In this document: in pieces, positions 1-10,248 of the stretch | Layout of the letters: each line of letters starts with the position of its first letter | Position numbering within the stretch: position 1 is the first letter of the stretch | Assembly: GCA_021229015.1 (NCBI GenBank) | Contig: CM037788.1 | Location: forward strand, 57,037,525-57,101,524 | DNA length: 64,000 nt | Direction of reading: 5' to 3' | Origin: Solen grandis | Lineage: Eukaryota > Mollusca > Bivalvia > Adapedonta > Solenidae | Notes under the pieces: model-generated | Told to the model about the DNA's origin: nothing | The model's database searches: none | The model's input: the letters and a program-made list of their open reading frames with translations, nothing else | Program-made: the position numbers and the translations under genes

Positions 1-980
1 GGTTTTTAAGTCCTGTAGGCTTTATTTTTTGCATGATTTACTTGAAATTTTGTCTGAAGATGCAGTATTAGAATCTATAGAGCCATGTCACTTCCGTTTC
101 CGGAAAATCCCAAAGGTAAAGGGGTCATATATCAATTATCGGGTTTTTCTTCGGCCTTAAATATCTCAAAAACGGTAATATTCTATCGAGACACTATGCG
201 TATAATTTGTAGTGCTTAGAAAGACCTTTCAGATTATATTTAGTTTTTGATGATCGGGGTTGAATCGGTTGAGTTATGGCGGAAAAAACAAAATTCGGTA
301 ACCCTCAGTGTGTTTAACAGTTTATATATCGAAATTCTTTGATTTTTGAAAATATGATGATGAATATTATTTGTAGAGCAATGTTTGGCCGTTCTTTTGA
401 TGCTTAAAGTTTAATGATTGACCTAAGATTCATGGAGTAATGGGGGAAAAATAACGAAATTCGAGCATATTGCTTTGGTGATTTTTTTCAGTTTTCAGGA
501 GGTTTAATAGCTTGTATCTAAAAAAATATTCCTATACATAAAGCATGTGAAATGAAGTGAATTTTCAGACGATTATTTTGGTACCTTAAGTTTTGAAATT
601 GATCAAAGTATAAGGAAGTTACATCAAAAATAAGAATTTAAACATGTAGAAATTTCAGCGATTTTGTCGTTATGTAAGAGTTTCAAGGCTTATATCTTAA
701 GAATCATTAGAAATAAGTTTTACATTAAGCAAGTGAGATGTAGAGAATTTTAAGACGATTATTTTGGCACCTAGAGTTTTGAAATTGATCAAGAAATAAG
801 GAAGTTACATAAAAAATACGAATATAAAGCCATTTGTAAGAATTTTCATAAAATATCCTACTTTCGCTTTCACCTTAATTGAAGCATTTTCGGAAAATGT
901 AAGTTTACAGATATGTATTAGTCATATAAATTGAAAAAAAACCTTTTTACTTATATCAAAATTGATATTACTAGCTAAAC
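1..980. repeat. AT-rich stretch with diverged duplicated repeat
   Basis: No gene is visible. Two imperfect direct copies of a roughly 100 bp unit lie at about 541-650 and 727-830. Both carry a GACGATTATTTTGG-type segment followed by TTTTGAAATTGATCAA and a 'taaggaagttacat' segment. Related sequence recurs near 6640-6725 and 9280-9395, so this is a dispersed repeat family and not a local duplication only. No terminal structure could be defined. Confidence 0.45.
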
Positions 981-984
981 AGGT

Positions 985-1214
985 GTACCGTTCCCGGTGG
1001 CCGGAGTGTTTAGAGCGTCCGCCTCGAGAGCGGGAGGTCGTGGGTTCGATACCAAAGTCGTAAAAAATGGTACTGTTATAGCTCCCTTGCTTGACACTTA
1101 GCATATAAGGGTAGTTGCAGGACTGGTTGGCCCGGGTATCAGGATAATGTGACTGGGTGTGATATCATGCCACATGTCTACGACGTGATACTGCAGTGTG
1201 GCAGCACTATAACT
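985..1214 (+). repeat. tRNA-derived SINE, 5' part (split by LTR element)
   Basis: The head resembles a tRNA. It has a box A-like segment near 998-1012 and a box B at 1043-1053 (GGTTCGATACC) that matches the pol III consensus GGTTCGANNCC. A non-tRNA body follows up to 1214. The sequence then jumps into an LTR and resumes at 4267, where the SINE tail continues. The head should therefore be read together with 4267-4350 as one interrupted SINE. Pol III transcription is expected for this class of element but not shown here. Confidence 0.75.
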
Positions 1215-1417
1215 TGTTAGGTTCATGTCTCGTGAGAGGGTTTTTTTTTTGGGCATTTAAAACACAAAAGAAGTCGTCAATATTCGTGTTTATCAAACTG
1301 CAACCGAAGCGGGAACACTCTCGATTCGCCAGTCTGTTTTATTATGTGGAACAAGTTCTTAATCGAATGTTAATCGAACAGAATATGACAATGCCTGTTT
1401 ATCTCATATATACAACA
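1215..1417 (-). repeat. 3' LTR of the Gypsy-type element
   Basis: A 203 bp direct repeat of 4067-4266, bounded by TG...CA with longer TGTT/AACA inverted ends. It differs from the partner mainly by a longer T-run (near 1241-1250) and a few small changes. Confidence 0.85.
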
Positions 1418-1426
1418 TCCCCCCTT
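1418..1426 (-). other. Polypurine tract
   Basis: On the minus strand AAGGGGGGA sits directly against the TGTTGT start of the 3' LTR. This is the expected position for the plus-strand DNA primer of an LTR retrotransposon, and it fixes the orientation of the element. Confidence 0.7.
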
Positions 1427-2584
1427 GAAAAAAAAAATGTGTCCAAATGTCCAGCTCTTCTAACAAAACAATAACTCAAAAATTGAAACAGCGGAAACTA
1501 TGGAAACTATCGAATTGCTGATCCTAAAAGTCAATCACACACAGATTTATAAACGCCCAAGGTGGTACCTACCAAGGACATCATTCACTCAACAGACACG
1601 CAGACCATCAATGCAATATCCAAGTTACTACCGATTAGAATGAACATGTTCATGTAGAAGTTGATATTAGAAAATTGTTATATGAGTAAACAAAAAAAAA
1701 AACAGTGACTAATGCACTTTAAGACAAAAAATTGGTACGAGACAAACTGTCATAAGAGTGAACAGTAACTTAAATTCACTGTAAACAACATCTTTAAAAA
1801 CCAATAAAAGATTGATTACTTTATATCCATGCATGGAGCAAGTTATCAAATATTACTTTCATGCATTGAAATAAATCAGTCTACAAAGCATACAGTTCAC
1901 ACGGAATTACTTCCCAATGACTTTAGGTTCATAAATCAAAATACAAAGTACAAGTGGATAATCATTTGATGGATAGTATAGTTATAGTGGGAAAAAAATA
2001 ATTAATTTTTTTTTTAATATACTGACATCACTGAATCCAATAAAATACAATGCTTTTTCTAAACAAAGGGAGCTAATCCAGACATCCATCTAAAACAAAG
2101 TTATCTCCCTTAATAAAGAACAAGACAAGTCTTCTCACAACAAAACAATATGCATAATTTAGGCAATAGCACCCTATCAATATTTGACTAAAACGTTGTC
2201 TGATTAAATGCAATACACTATTGTTCAAATCATAGAGAATTATTGACAAGTCATGTTTCTGAAGAAATCTTACACTGCTATAATTGATAGTAACAGAATT
2301 TGATTTCATAAACAAACTGTAAAAAAAATCAACTGTAGAACAACAACTTTTTTTTTTTTTTTTTGTAAATTAAGCTAACATTTGGCTATACATCAGAACT
2401 AAAGAAAAAGTATCAGGTATATGAAAAATACCAGGACTAGCATTATACAGCACAATACAATGAATAGTAAAGATAACAGAATAAAAAAAAAAAAATCAAT
2501 ATACAATGACTAGTATTATACCTAAAGGTATTTGTAAGAAATGGGAATTCAATGTTACTAAACAACATTAGTAATTGTTAGTGC
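1427..2584 (-). other. Non-coding 3' region of the LTR element
   Basis: This lies between the integrase stop codon and the polypurine tract. It is AT-rich with several homopolymer runs, and no reading frame of note was found. A long untranslated tail of about 1.1 kb is unusual for a compact LTR element, and nested short repeats may be present, though none were recognised. Confidence 0.5.
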
Positions 2585-3605
2585 CTAAACAAAAGGCGGA
2601 GGCCTTGCAGTGATGTTTTTTTTCACTTTGGAATTGAGATTTGCCCCTGAAATCCAAATAGCATTTTGTGCTGGTTCACCAACAAAATGAACTAAATACT
2701 GAATACCATCAGAGGTATGCCTTTGAGCAAGTACACGTTTTACCTTTCGTGAATGCGAGGCATCTGATGAAGAAAAATCAATATTCATTGGGTCTGCATG
2801 ATCCGAGTCACAATATCTTAAAGGTTTTCTGATAACGCGTTTCGGTCTACCTTCGACAAAAACAGGAGATTCAGACACATTAACGTCATTTTCCTTTCGA
2901 ACAAATGTGTTTTCCTGTCCCCTTATGTCATGATCACTAGATCCAGATTGACTGTCTTTATCCGGTTTCAACAAAAAGTCATTTTCACAAGTTTGCGAAG
3001 CAAAATCAGAATAAATAGTTCTTGGTAAATGTTGTTTGACCGAAAAATAGTTTAACGGTTCTGGCTGACGCACATATGCATGCTTCAATCTGTCAATATG
3101 TACTGGCTTCGATTGCAATTTTGGAAGAGTTGGATCAGCTACTAAAACCATGTGATCACTAAGCACAGATTTGACAACATGTGGTCCAGAGTAGTGGTCT
3201 TTGAGCTTCTTAGCTGGTCCTACCGACTCAATGGTCATGTAAACATAGTCTCCTTGAGAAAAATGTGAATCAGTCTTATTACTGTTCTCACGATTAAGCA
3301 TTCTTTCAGAGTAATTCTCGACTTTTAATCTTCATGTCATTTCTAATTGAGGCAAGTAACAACTTTTTCTCTCGTAGGTAAGATGTACAATCCTTTGGAA
3401 CACTCTGTAAATCTGTTGGTATGGGTGACAATGGGAATTTAGGTCGCCTGGCATAAACTATCTCAAATGGAGAATATTTGGTACTTGCATTGACAGCATT
3501 GTTAATGCTGAATAAAATTGCAGAAATTACAGAATCCCATGTATGACACTGAGAATCTAGGTTGGTGTCAGTTTTTCAGCAATAGTCTGTGAACAGTCAG
3601 TGCTT
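2585..3605 (-). pseudogene. Integrase fragment with chromodomain-like C-terminus
   Basis: Remnant of Ty3/Gypsy integrase. The upstream part (about 3605-3325) reads as the end of the catalytic core, with the typical pattern W-D-S-V-I...N...ST-YSPFE-V-AR-P before a stop. A -1 frameshift near 3320-3330, in a run of A on the coding strand, moves the frame into the 238-residue segment ending at 2585. That segment starts with the 'F-QGDYVY' turn common before the C-terminal domain. It continues with a GPY/F-like module (SGPHVV...VHIDRLKHAYV, residues ~30-75) and ends with a chromodomain-like stretch (about residues 185-235: KRVLAQRH...QYLVHFVG...IWISGANL). Chromodomains of this kind bind histone marks in some retroelements and steer integration. 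The frameshift and the lack of other pol domains make this non-functional. Confidence 0.8.
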
Positions 3606-3850
3606 GACCCTGATGTATGACAGTTGGTGAAAACGCTTCATTGGCTTGTAAACTCGCTGAGGCAGCATGTAGATCGGAGCTGGGGCTTGATCCGGAGGCC
3701 TGACAGACATACTGGGAACAGTCAGTGCTTGACCCTGATGTATGACAGGGGTACTGTGAACAACAGGGGCTTGATCCTGGAGAATGACGGGCGTACTGTG
3801 TATAACCGGGGCTTGATCCTGAGACCGGACAGGCGTACTGTGAACATGGG
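3588..3850. repeat. Imperfect 39-42 bp tandem repeat inside the leader ORF
   Basis: Units built on 'gtgcttgaccctgatgtat' and 'gacaggggtactgtgaaca' recur about every 42 bp between 3717 and 3850. A further copy of the first motif at 3591-3624 lies at the junction with the integrase fragment. That duplicated motif at the deletion edge fits template switching between repeats. Confidence 0.55.
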
Positions 3851-4067
3851 GAGGCTCTAACTGTTGATGCCTCATACTAATGTCAGTGAAACTACCGTGA
3901 TCGACATTTGGGTTTGTCAGAAATGGATTCGACTGGTTCATCATGGTAATAACAGGTGGGTGGGGAACACGTGCTTCAGGAATTTCTGGACATATTACCA
4001 ACAAACTCGTCGCGGCAGCGATGAAAACATACATACACAATACTATCAGCTTTGGATTCTCCACCAT
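3597..4067 (-). CDS. Leader ORF of the LTR element, signal-peptide-like and proline-rich
   Basis: An ORF of 156 codons begins exactly at the LTR/primer-site junction: the A of its ATG is the last LTR base and TG are the first bases of the primer-binding site. Residues ~6-26 are hydrophobic (LIVLCMYVFIAAATSLLVIC) and look like a signal peptide or membrane anchor. Residues ~75-140 are imperfect 13-14-residue repeats around HSTPV..QDQAP. No capsid, zinc knuckle or protease motif is visible. The ORF ends just before the integrase fragment, in a different frame, so a deletion probably joined it to its present neighbour. It may be the start of a gag-like or envelope-like product, or a chance frame. 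No homologue was recognised. Confidence 0.4.
   Translation of the reverse strand: MVENPKLIVLCMYVFIAAATSLLVICPEIPEARVPHPPVITMMNQSNPFLTNPNVDHGSFTDISMRHQQLEPPHVHSTPVRSQDQAPVIHSTPVILQDQAPVVHSTPVIHQGQALTVPSMSVRPPDQAPAPIYMLPQRVYKPMKRFHQLSYIRVKH
4054..4066 (-). other. Primer-binding site (TGG-start)
   Basis: On the minus strand TGGTGGAGAATCC follows the CA end of the 5' LTR with no spacer. TGG pairs with the CCA tail of a tRNA primer. I could not assign the tRNA species from memory. Confidence 0.6.
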
Positions 4068-4266
4068 GTTAGGTTCATGTCTCGTGAGAGGTTTGTTTTT
4101 GGCATTTAAAACACAAAAGAAGTCGTCAATATTCGTGTTTTATCAAACTGCAACCGAAGCGGGAACACTCTCGATTCGCCAGTCTGTTTTATTATGTGGA
4201 ACAAGTTCTTAATCGAATGTTAATCGAACAGAATATGACAATGCCTGTTTACTCATATATACAACA
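4067..4266 (-). repeat. 5' LTR of the Gypsy-type element
   Basis: A 200 bp copy of 1215-1417. It starts TGTTGT and ends AACA on the minus strand. Confidence 0.85.
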
Positions 4267-4350
4267 AACTGCATTAAGTAGACATCGTCTCCAAATGACT
4301 GAAATACTGTCGGTGGGACGTTAAACCGAACAAACAAACAAACAAATTAA
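4267..4350 (+). repeat. SINE 3' part and tail (continuation of 985-1214)
   Basis: This resumes after the AACT duplication and runs through a 'gtagacatcgtc' and 'tgactgaaatactgtcgg' body into GGGACGTTAAACC and a (CAAA)n tail. The same tail type recurs at 58168-58215 and, inverted, at 24672. Confidence 0.75.
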
Positions 4351-5198
4351 ACAAGTGTTGACATGTTTATGTTTTGTCAATCATTTTATTACGTTTTCTT
4401 ATGAATATCAGTTGAGCTTGTGTACCCATAATCCTTTGAGCGTTTTGACACATGTCATTTAGACCGTTGTTGAAACATTGCAATTTCCCGACTTTATTGT
4501 TGCATCTATCGATAAATGTTGTACAAGCTATATTCCAAATTTATGATAAATGATAACCTATGTGAAAATATATGTTATAGTACAATGTAATTTAATTGCC
4601 AGCTTGAGATACCATGAGCGTGTATAAGTGTAGACGTTTTAAACAAATGATCAACACATGTCATCCGTTCAAGACGCTGCAAGCTAATTTGTCTGTAATG
4701 CGGCGTTCACACAGTGTCGATTATGGCTCCCGTTTGAGATCAGACAGCGCTACGACACGAAAAGCGAAAAAGTCGGATTACTATCCTCAATGTCCTATCA
4801 TTGTCTGAACGCAGTCGTATATGTTCGTAACAGAGTCCTACGGATCGGGAATGGTCCGGAGAGGTCGGCCAAGCACTCCTGACAGTTAGGATTCGGGAAA
4901 CTCAGCCGATTTTGTCTAGTCGGATTACAATCGTGACTATGTCGTGACAAATTCTGCTGTATCGGATCAGAATCGGATTGAGAACGGATAATCGGGACGA
5001 ATTCTGCTGGAAACGGCTGGATCGGGACGCCTCCTGAACAATATCTGATTGTTGTCGTGATTAAATAAATGTTTTTTACAAATTTTAATAAAAGTTTGAA
5101 TTTCCAGCCACGAATCACAGGATCTTGATCAGACTTTTGACACATTTTAATCGGGAATGGTCCTATCAAGGACGGCAGTAAAAATCCTGAATGTGTGA
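4351..5198. other. Intergenic, possible decayed repeat at ~4695-5198
   Basis: No gene is supported. From about 4695 the sequence becomes richer in CGGAT/GATCGGG motifs than its surroundings. It starts with GCGTTCACACAG and ends near CCTGAATGTGTGA, a weak inverted pair of TTCACAC/TGTGTGA. That may be an old foldback or MITE, but no target duplication could be shown. Confidence 0.25.
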
Positions 5199-6399
5199 CC
5201 TAGGCCACAGGGACTTGCTCCCATACACACACACCACACACACACACACACTGTACATACACTATCAATAAGGGTGGACATCTTTTCAGGGGTCGACTCG
5301 CTTCAACTCCGTTTTTTCAAATCATTCAAATAAATCTATGAAGTTAACATACGGAATCACTCAAATATATATTTCTCTATCGAAATATACAAAATTGTCG
5401 TGAAAATAATCCTTCTTTGAATGTTTATTTGTTTAAAATATATGCGAATCCGAGAAAAGGACAACAAGCAGTACATTTCGGGATGATTCGGATTTTTACG
5501 CTGCGAAATTGGTCAGCGATATTGCGATTATTTTCCCGCAATCTGTCAAACCGTTAAATTTAAATTATTAAAGGGCTGACTATTCGGGCGTTGAAAGAAA
5601 AAAAAACCCAGGCAGTATGGAGAAATCAGCTGTTTCTTGGTAATTTTCTTGTTGTAAAATAAATTATTTAAAGACTTAGATATAAATTCACTTGTCTGTG
5701 AGCGTGTGTTTTTAAATTGAAATAAATATCACAGGGATTTGAAGTTCAGTAATTTAAAATAAAATTCTGAAAATAATAGTACTCCATACATACAAAACAT
5801 ATTTTTTCTTATATATACGGAATACTAAATTCTACTGAACTTCAAATCCCTGTGATATTTATTTCAATTTAAAAACACACACTCACAGACAAGTGAATTT
5901 ATATCTAAGTCTTTAAATAATTTATTTTACAACAAGAAAATTACAAGAAACAGCTGATTTCTCCATACTGCCTGGGTTTTTTTTTTTCTTTCAACGCCCG
6001 AATAGTCAGCCCTTTAATAATTTAAATTTAACGGTTTGACAGATTGGGGGAAAATAATCGCAATATCGCTGACCAATTTCGCAGCGTAAAAATCCGAATC
6101 ATCCCGAAATGTAGTGCGCTGCTGGTCCAGGTTGTTGTCCTTTTCTCGGATTCGCATATATTTCAAACAAATAAACATACAAAGGAGGATTATTTTCACG
6201 ACGATTTTGTATATTTCGATAGAGAAATATATATTTGAGTGATTCCGTATGTTAACTTCATAGATTTTTTTTGAATGATTTGAAAAAACGGAGTTGAAGC
6301 GAGTCGACCCCTGAAAAGATGTCCACCCTTGTTGATAGTGTATGTACAGTGTGTGTGTGTGGTGTGTGTGTGTATGGGAGCAAGTCCCTGTGCCTAGGC
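5199..6399. mobile_element. Foldback transposon 1 with 7 bp target duplication
   Basis: The element proper is 5206-6392 (1187 bp), flanked by CCTAGGC at 5199-5205 and 6393-6399. It is almost all inverted repeat: left arm 5206-5751, loop 5752-5832, right arm 5833-6392. Its ends begin CACAGGGACTTGCTCCCAT and run into a (CA)n/(TG)n tract. The left arm lacks about 17 bp present in the right arm and in the second copy (near 5470), so the arms are not perfect. There is no transposase gene. Long inverted arms, CA-start ends and a 7 bp duplication are known from P-superfamily foldback elements such as Galileo of Drosophila. Membership here is an inference from structure only. Confidence 0.85.
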
Positions 6400-6725
6400 A
6401 TTAGCTAAAAGCGCAAAATTTAGTAACTTTGTGTAATACAGTCGTCTCGATCGTATGTACAAGTGTTATTTGAATTTTACTCACGAGGCTACACGCGTCG
6501 ACGATTCTATTGCATGGTAGCATTTACTATTTCATTCCCGCGACTGTAAATGAAAAAAAAAAAAAAAGATATGCAGAATTAAGAGGTTTAAGTTTAATTG
6601 TTTATATTTTGAATACCTATAAAACTAGACCCAAATATGCTACAATGGAATTTCAGGCCATTTATTTTGGTACCTAGAATAGTAAAATTGGTCAAGTTAT
6701 AAGAAAGCTTTATCAAAATAAAGAT
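6400..6725. other. Intergenic, repeat remnant at the right edge
   Basis: Nothing gene-like. There is a poly-A run near 6553-6567. About 6640-6725 resembles the dispersed repeat of 541-650, with the same 'ttattttggtacctag' and 'aattggtcaag' segments. Confidence 0.3.
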
Positions 6726-6727
6726 TT

Positions 6728-7522
6728 ATTAGTCCCTACCGGTGTTCACACCGGAGAGGACTATAGGTTTGCCCTCCGTCTGTCCGTCCGTTTGTCTGTC
6801 CGCTCAAATCTGGATCCCGCGATAACTTAATAACTAAGCAAGCTAACTTTATGAAACTTGGTTTATGACTAGATAGCAATGTGTAGATTATGCACATTGT
6901 TTTATTTTTTTTATTCGACTAAAATTGTGGTTGCTATGGTAACGGAAATAGTGAAAATATGGCAAAAAAGGATCCCCCGATAACTTTATAACTAAGCAAG
7001 CTAACTTGATGAAACTTGGTTTATGACTAGATGGCAATGTGTAGATTATGCACATCATTTTAATTTTGTTCTTTGACTAAAATTGTGGTTGCTATGGTAA
7101 CGGAAATAGTGAAAATATGGCAAAAAATGGGATCACGCGACCGCGATAACTTTATAATAAATTTTATAAGGCATGTATATAGTCAGGGTGGTGATGCAGA
7201 GTGAAAGTTCTCATTTCTCATCAACAAGACTAAAGACTAAAGAAAAACATTTTGGATCAGGCAAGCTAACTATTATTAATTCTATTTCTTGCATCTGTCT
7301 TGCTTGCATGAATTGTATAGTGGGCACAGCAGAGACAACAACTCTACATGTAAGTCTTGCTTAAATGGACATAACTTAAATATTCCCTTACATTTACTTT
7401 AACCAAAGTCTTGTTTTTCTTGGACCAAAATTCTGGTTGCTGTGGTAATGGAAAAATTATGCACCTCACCGGTAGGGGACTCAAGTGTTGCTTGCAACAC
7501 CAGTTACTTGTTTATTTTTGGA
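6728..7522 (+). repeat. Dispersed repeat with internal ~145 bp duplication
   Basis: It starts at AGTCCCTACCGGTG and the matching inverted CACCGGTAGGGGACT lies at 7468-7482, followed by a TGTTGCTTGCAACA palindrome near 7486-7499. Inside, a unit of about 145 bp (TAACTAAGCAAGCTAAC...GAAAATATGGCAAAAAA) is repeated at 6830-6965 and 6980-7120, with a shorter third remnant. This looks like a non-autonomous element with a tandem core. A GTCTGTCCGTCCGT low-complexity stretch follows the left end. Confidence 0.55.
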
Positions 7523-7639
7523 ACATGGCTTATTTCAAAAAGTTCATGCATGAGAAATTCCATTCGAAAAAAAAAAGAGTAAAAGGTAGGGAATTTAATA
7601 TATATTCTTTCTAACGGAATTAATCTTTATATTGTTCAA

Positions 7640-7685
7640 TGTTAGCAGAAAGTCCTATCATTCGTATCAACGAATGAAATCTAGT
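7640..7685 (+). mobile_element. Helitron-like 3' end A
   Basis: 'GCAGAAAGTCCTATC' leads into a hairpin CATTCG-TATCAA-CGAATG (7659-7676), then AAAT and CTAG (7681-7684) followed by T. A short hairpin just upstream of CTRR followed by T is the classic Helitron 3' structure. The same arrangement recurs at 10222-10248 and, diverged, at 17774-17803. Confidence 0.6.
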
Positions 7686-9060
7686 TATTCTTATTCTTAT
7701 TCTTTTTTTCTTCCTCTTGTATTTGTGTTAATTTCGGTATGTTGCCAATGGCCCAGAACAATGAAAATTTTATGGCATATATTTCAAACCATGAGCTTTC
7801 GAATGCAATGAATTTCATATTCATATGACGTCACATAACGTCAGATTTGACGTCAGGTGAAAAAGTTTGTTCGCGGTCTACAGCCATTATTTATGGACCG
7901 ATTTTCATCAAAATTTCACAGAATGTGTATGTTAGGCTCTAGTTGTGCATCCCGGTGTCCGTTTTTCAAAATTCGAAAAGTCCATGGTTCTATAGCGAAT
8001 CCAAGATTCGAACCAAGGTCGTAAATTTTTAAATGCTTATAAAATCTGTCCTATGTAGGATAGAAAGTTGATATTTAGTCAGTATATAGGTCTCTAGAAG
8101 TTTTAAACATTTTGTCAAAATAAATGTCATATGACGTCACGTGACGTCATTATATGATAATGTATTTCTAATATTAACAAGGGTATTTCTTATGTTGAAA
8201 TTGTCGAAGGACAATGAAAATTTAATGACACATGCTTCAAACGCTGAAATTTTGATTTCTATGAATTTCATATGCCTATGACGTCATATGACATGCAACA
8301 AAGTTTGTACGCGGTCTACAGCCATTGTTTATGAACCGATTTTCATCAAATTTTCACAGAATGTGTATATTAAGTTCTAGTTGTGCATCTCGGTGTCCGT
8401 TTTTCAAAATTCGAAAAGACCATGGTTCTATAGCGAATTCAAGATTCGAACCAAGGTCGTAAATTTTTAAATGTTTATAAAATCGGTCCTTTTTGAGATA
8501 GAAAAGTGATATTTGGTCAGTATATAGGTCTCTGGGAGTCTTAAAGATTTTGTGAAAATAAACGTCATATGACGTCACATGACGTTATTATATGATAATG
8601 TATTTCTAATATTAACAAGAGTATTTCTATATGCTGAAATTGTCGAATTGCAATGAAAATTTAATGACAAATGATCCAGACGCTGAAATTTCGATTTCAA
8701 TTATTTTCAGAAGCCTATGACGTCATATGACGTCACATTAAATTAAAGTTTTAACACGGTCCAGAGCCTTTTAAGGGCCGATTTTCATCAAAATTTCACA
8801 GAATGTGTATATTACGTTCTTATTGTGTATAACGGTGTCCTTTTTTGTCAAAATTCGAAAAGTCCAAGCATCTATGGCGGATCCAATATTCGAACCAAGG
8901 ACGTCAATTCTTAAATGCTTATAAAAACTGTCCTATTTGAGATAGAAAGTTGAAATTTTGTCAGTTAGTAGGTCTCTGGGCGTCTTAACAATTATGTAAA
9001 AATAAACGTCATATGACGTCACGTGACGTCATTTTTTTATTATTATTATTCTTTTCTTCT
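7686..9060 (+). repeat. Three tandem ~430 bp units rich in TGACGTCA
   Basis: Units start near 7740, 8190 and 8630. Each holds a TATGACGTCA block, a 'cggtctacagccatt...ggaccgattttcatcaa' segment, a 'gaattcgaaaagtccatgg' type segment, and closes with ATATGACGTCACGTGACGTCAT-like palindromes. The region begins right after the CTAG of end A with a (TTATTC)n tract, and similar tracts follow end B. This suggests head-to-tail Helitron-like elements with repetitive cores. Short reading frames inside are not conserved between units and were not called. Confidence 0.6.
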
Positions 9061-10200
9061 TCCTAACTAAACGCTTATTTTAATATGTTGCAATAGTCCT
9101 AGGACGATGAAATTTTTATGGGTTATTAGGCACGTGAGGAAATTTTGATTTCACCCCTACTGCATATATGTAGCCATATCTCAATAAATATCGATTTTTG
9201 TAAATATATTATAATAAGAATTATACTAATTTACGTTCATAAAATTTTGCTGTAATATTTTAAGAAACGACTGAAGATAAGTTTATACATTATGCGTATA
9301 AAATGTAGCATGTTTTAAGAGCTTTCTAACGGTACCAAGTTTATTGAAATTGGACTTCATATAAGAAAGTTACATGGAAAATAAGATATTTCATAATCAT
9401 GCATCATAAAAATATGGAAAAGGTCACGCGCAGGGGTCACCAAGCTTAAATACTTGCGCAACGACTTAAAAAAAAAAAAAAAAAAAAAAAAATATCAAAT
9501 TGCAATTGATGGGCTATATCTTGATTTTGTTGTTTTTTTTTGTTGTTGTTTTTTGTCGAATGTTGACTGTTTCCAAAATAAGCATTGAAGTTAATACATG
9601 TACAACGGCACAAGACAAAAATCCGTATTTGCAACACTGTGTAGCTAGCGAGCAGTTTGCAAGCCTTGAAAACTTCACACGCAGCCCCACATTTTAGACC
9701 ATCTAAAAACTGCATTGTTATGCTAACGATATTCATATTGCATCAGTTTGTAGGCTGGGATGTTACCTTTCAAAATATCACCATAGTTCGAAATTCCAGG
9801 AATTTATGGCAAAACTACGGAAGCCCAAACACGCCAAAATCGCTAAATACGATTAACTACGTTACAGGTGTCGAAAGGATATAGCACTATACAAATATTC
9901 AATACTTCTTCCTAATGAGGCTAAAATTAAACAAGGTTACAACTGAGCTGGAGTGATGAAATTCTATGTGTGATGAAAGTTAGAAACTTACATTTGAACA
10001 CTGTTTCATTTTTCTTTCATGTCATATGACATAGTATAAATGTTGTATGTAAACTACATGTGCAAGATATGGGCGGACTTTTATTAAAATTCACAGAATG
10101 TGTTCTATTTGTGCTATTTTATATAGAAATAGAGGAGATAGAAAGTTGCAATTTGGACAGATTATCTATTATGTCATCTTCTATATATACTATATAAAGC
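9061..10200. other. Mixed repeat remnants, poly-A and T-rich tracts
   Basis: 9061-9180 again resembles the start of the Helitron-like unit. About 9280-9395 belongs to the repeat seen at 194-250 and 541-650. A poly-A run lies at 9467-9491 and a (TTG/T)n tract near 9527-9556. No gene is supported. Confidence 0.35.
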
Positions 10201-10204
10201 AGAT

Positions 10205-10248
10205 GTTGCAGAAAGTCCTATCATTCGTTTAAACGAATGGCATCTAGT
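10205..10248 (+). mobile_element. Helitron-like 3' end B, perfect 18 nt palindrome
   Basis: 'GCAGAAAGTCCTAT' is followed by CATTCGTTTAAACGAATG (10222-10239), a perfect palindrome. Then come GCAT and CTAG (10244-10247) followed by T and a (TTA)n tract. This is the best preserved of the three ends. Confidence 0.65.

Larger units (their letters stand above)
1215..4266 (-). mobile_element. Ty3/Gypsy-type LTR retrotransposon, internally deleted
   Basis: The element is 3052 bp and reads on the minus strand. It has two near-identical LTRs (1215-1417 and 4067-4266) with TGTT...AACA ends, and it is flanked by a 4 bp AACT duplication at 1211-1214 and 4267-4270. Next to the upstream (higher-coordinate) LTR lies a TGG-start primer-binding site. 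Next to the downstream LTR lies an AAGGGGGGA polypurine tract. The inside holds a leader ORF, then an integrase end with a chromodomain-like segment. Capsid, protease, reverse transcriptase and RNase H are missing, so the copy cannot move on its own. The small difference between the LTRs suggests a fairly recent insertion. The clade is not certain: 4 bp duplications occur in some Ty3/Gypsy lineages, 5 bp in others. Confidence 0.85.

Noticed and set aside
1196..1474. 92-codon plus-strand frame
   Set aside because: Lies mostly in the LTR on the antisense strand of the element.
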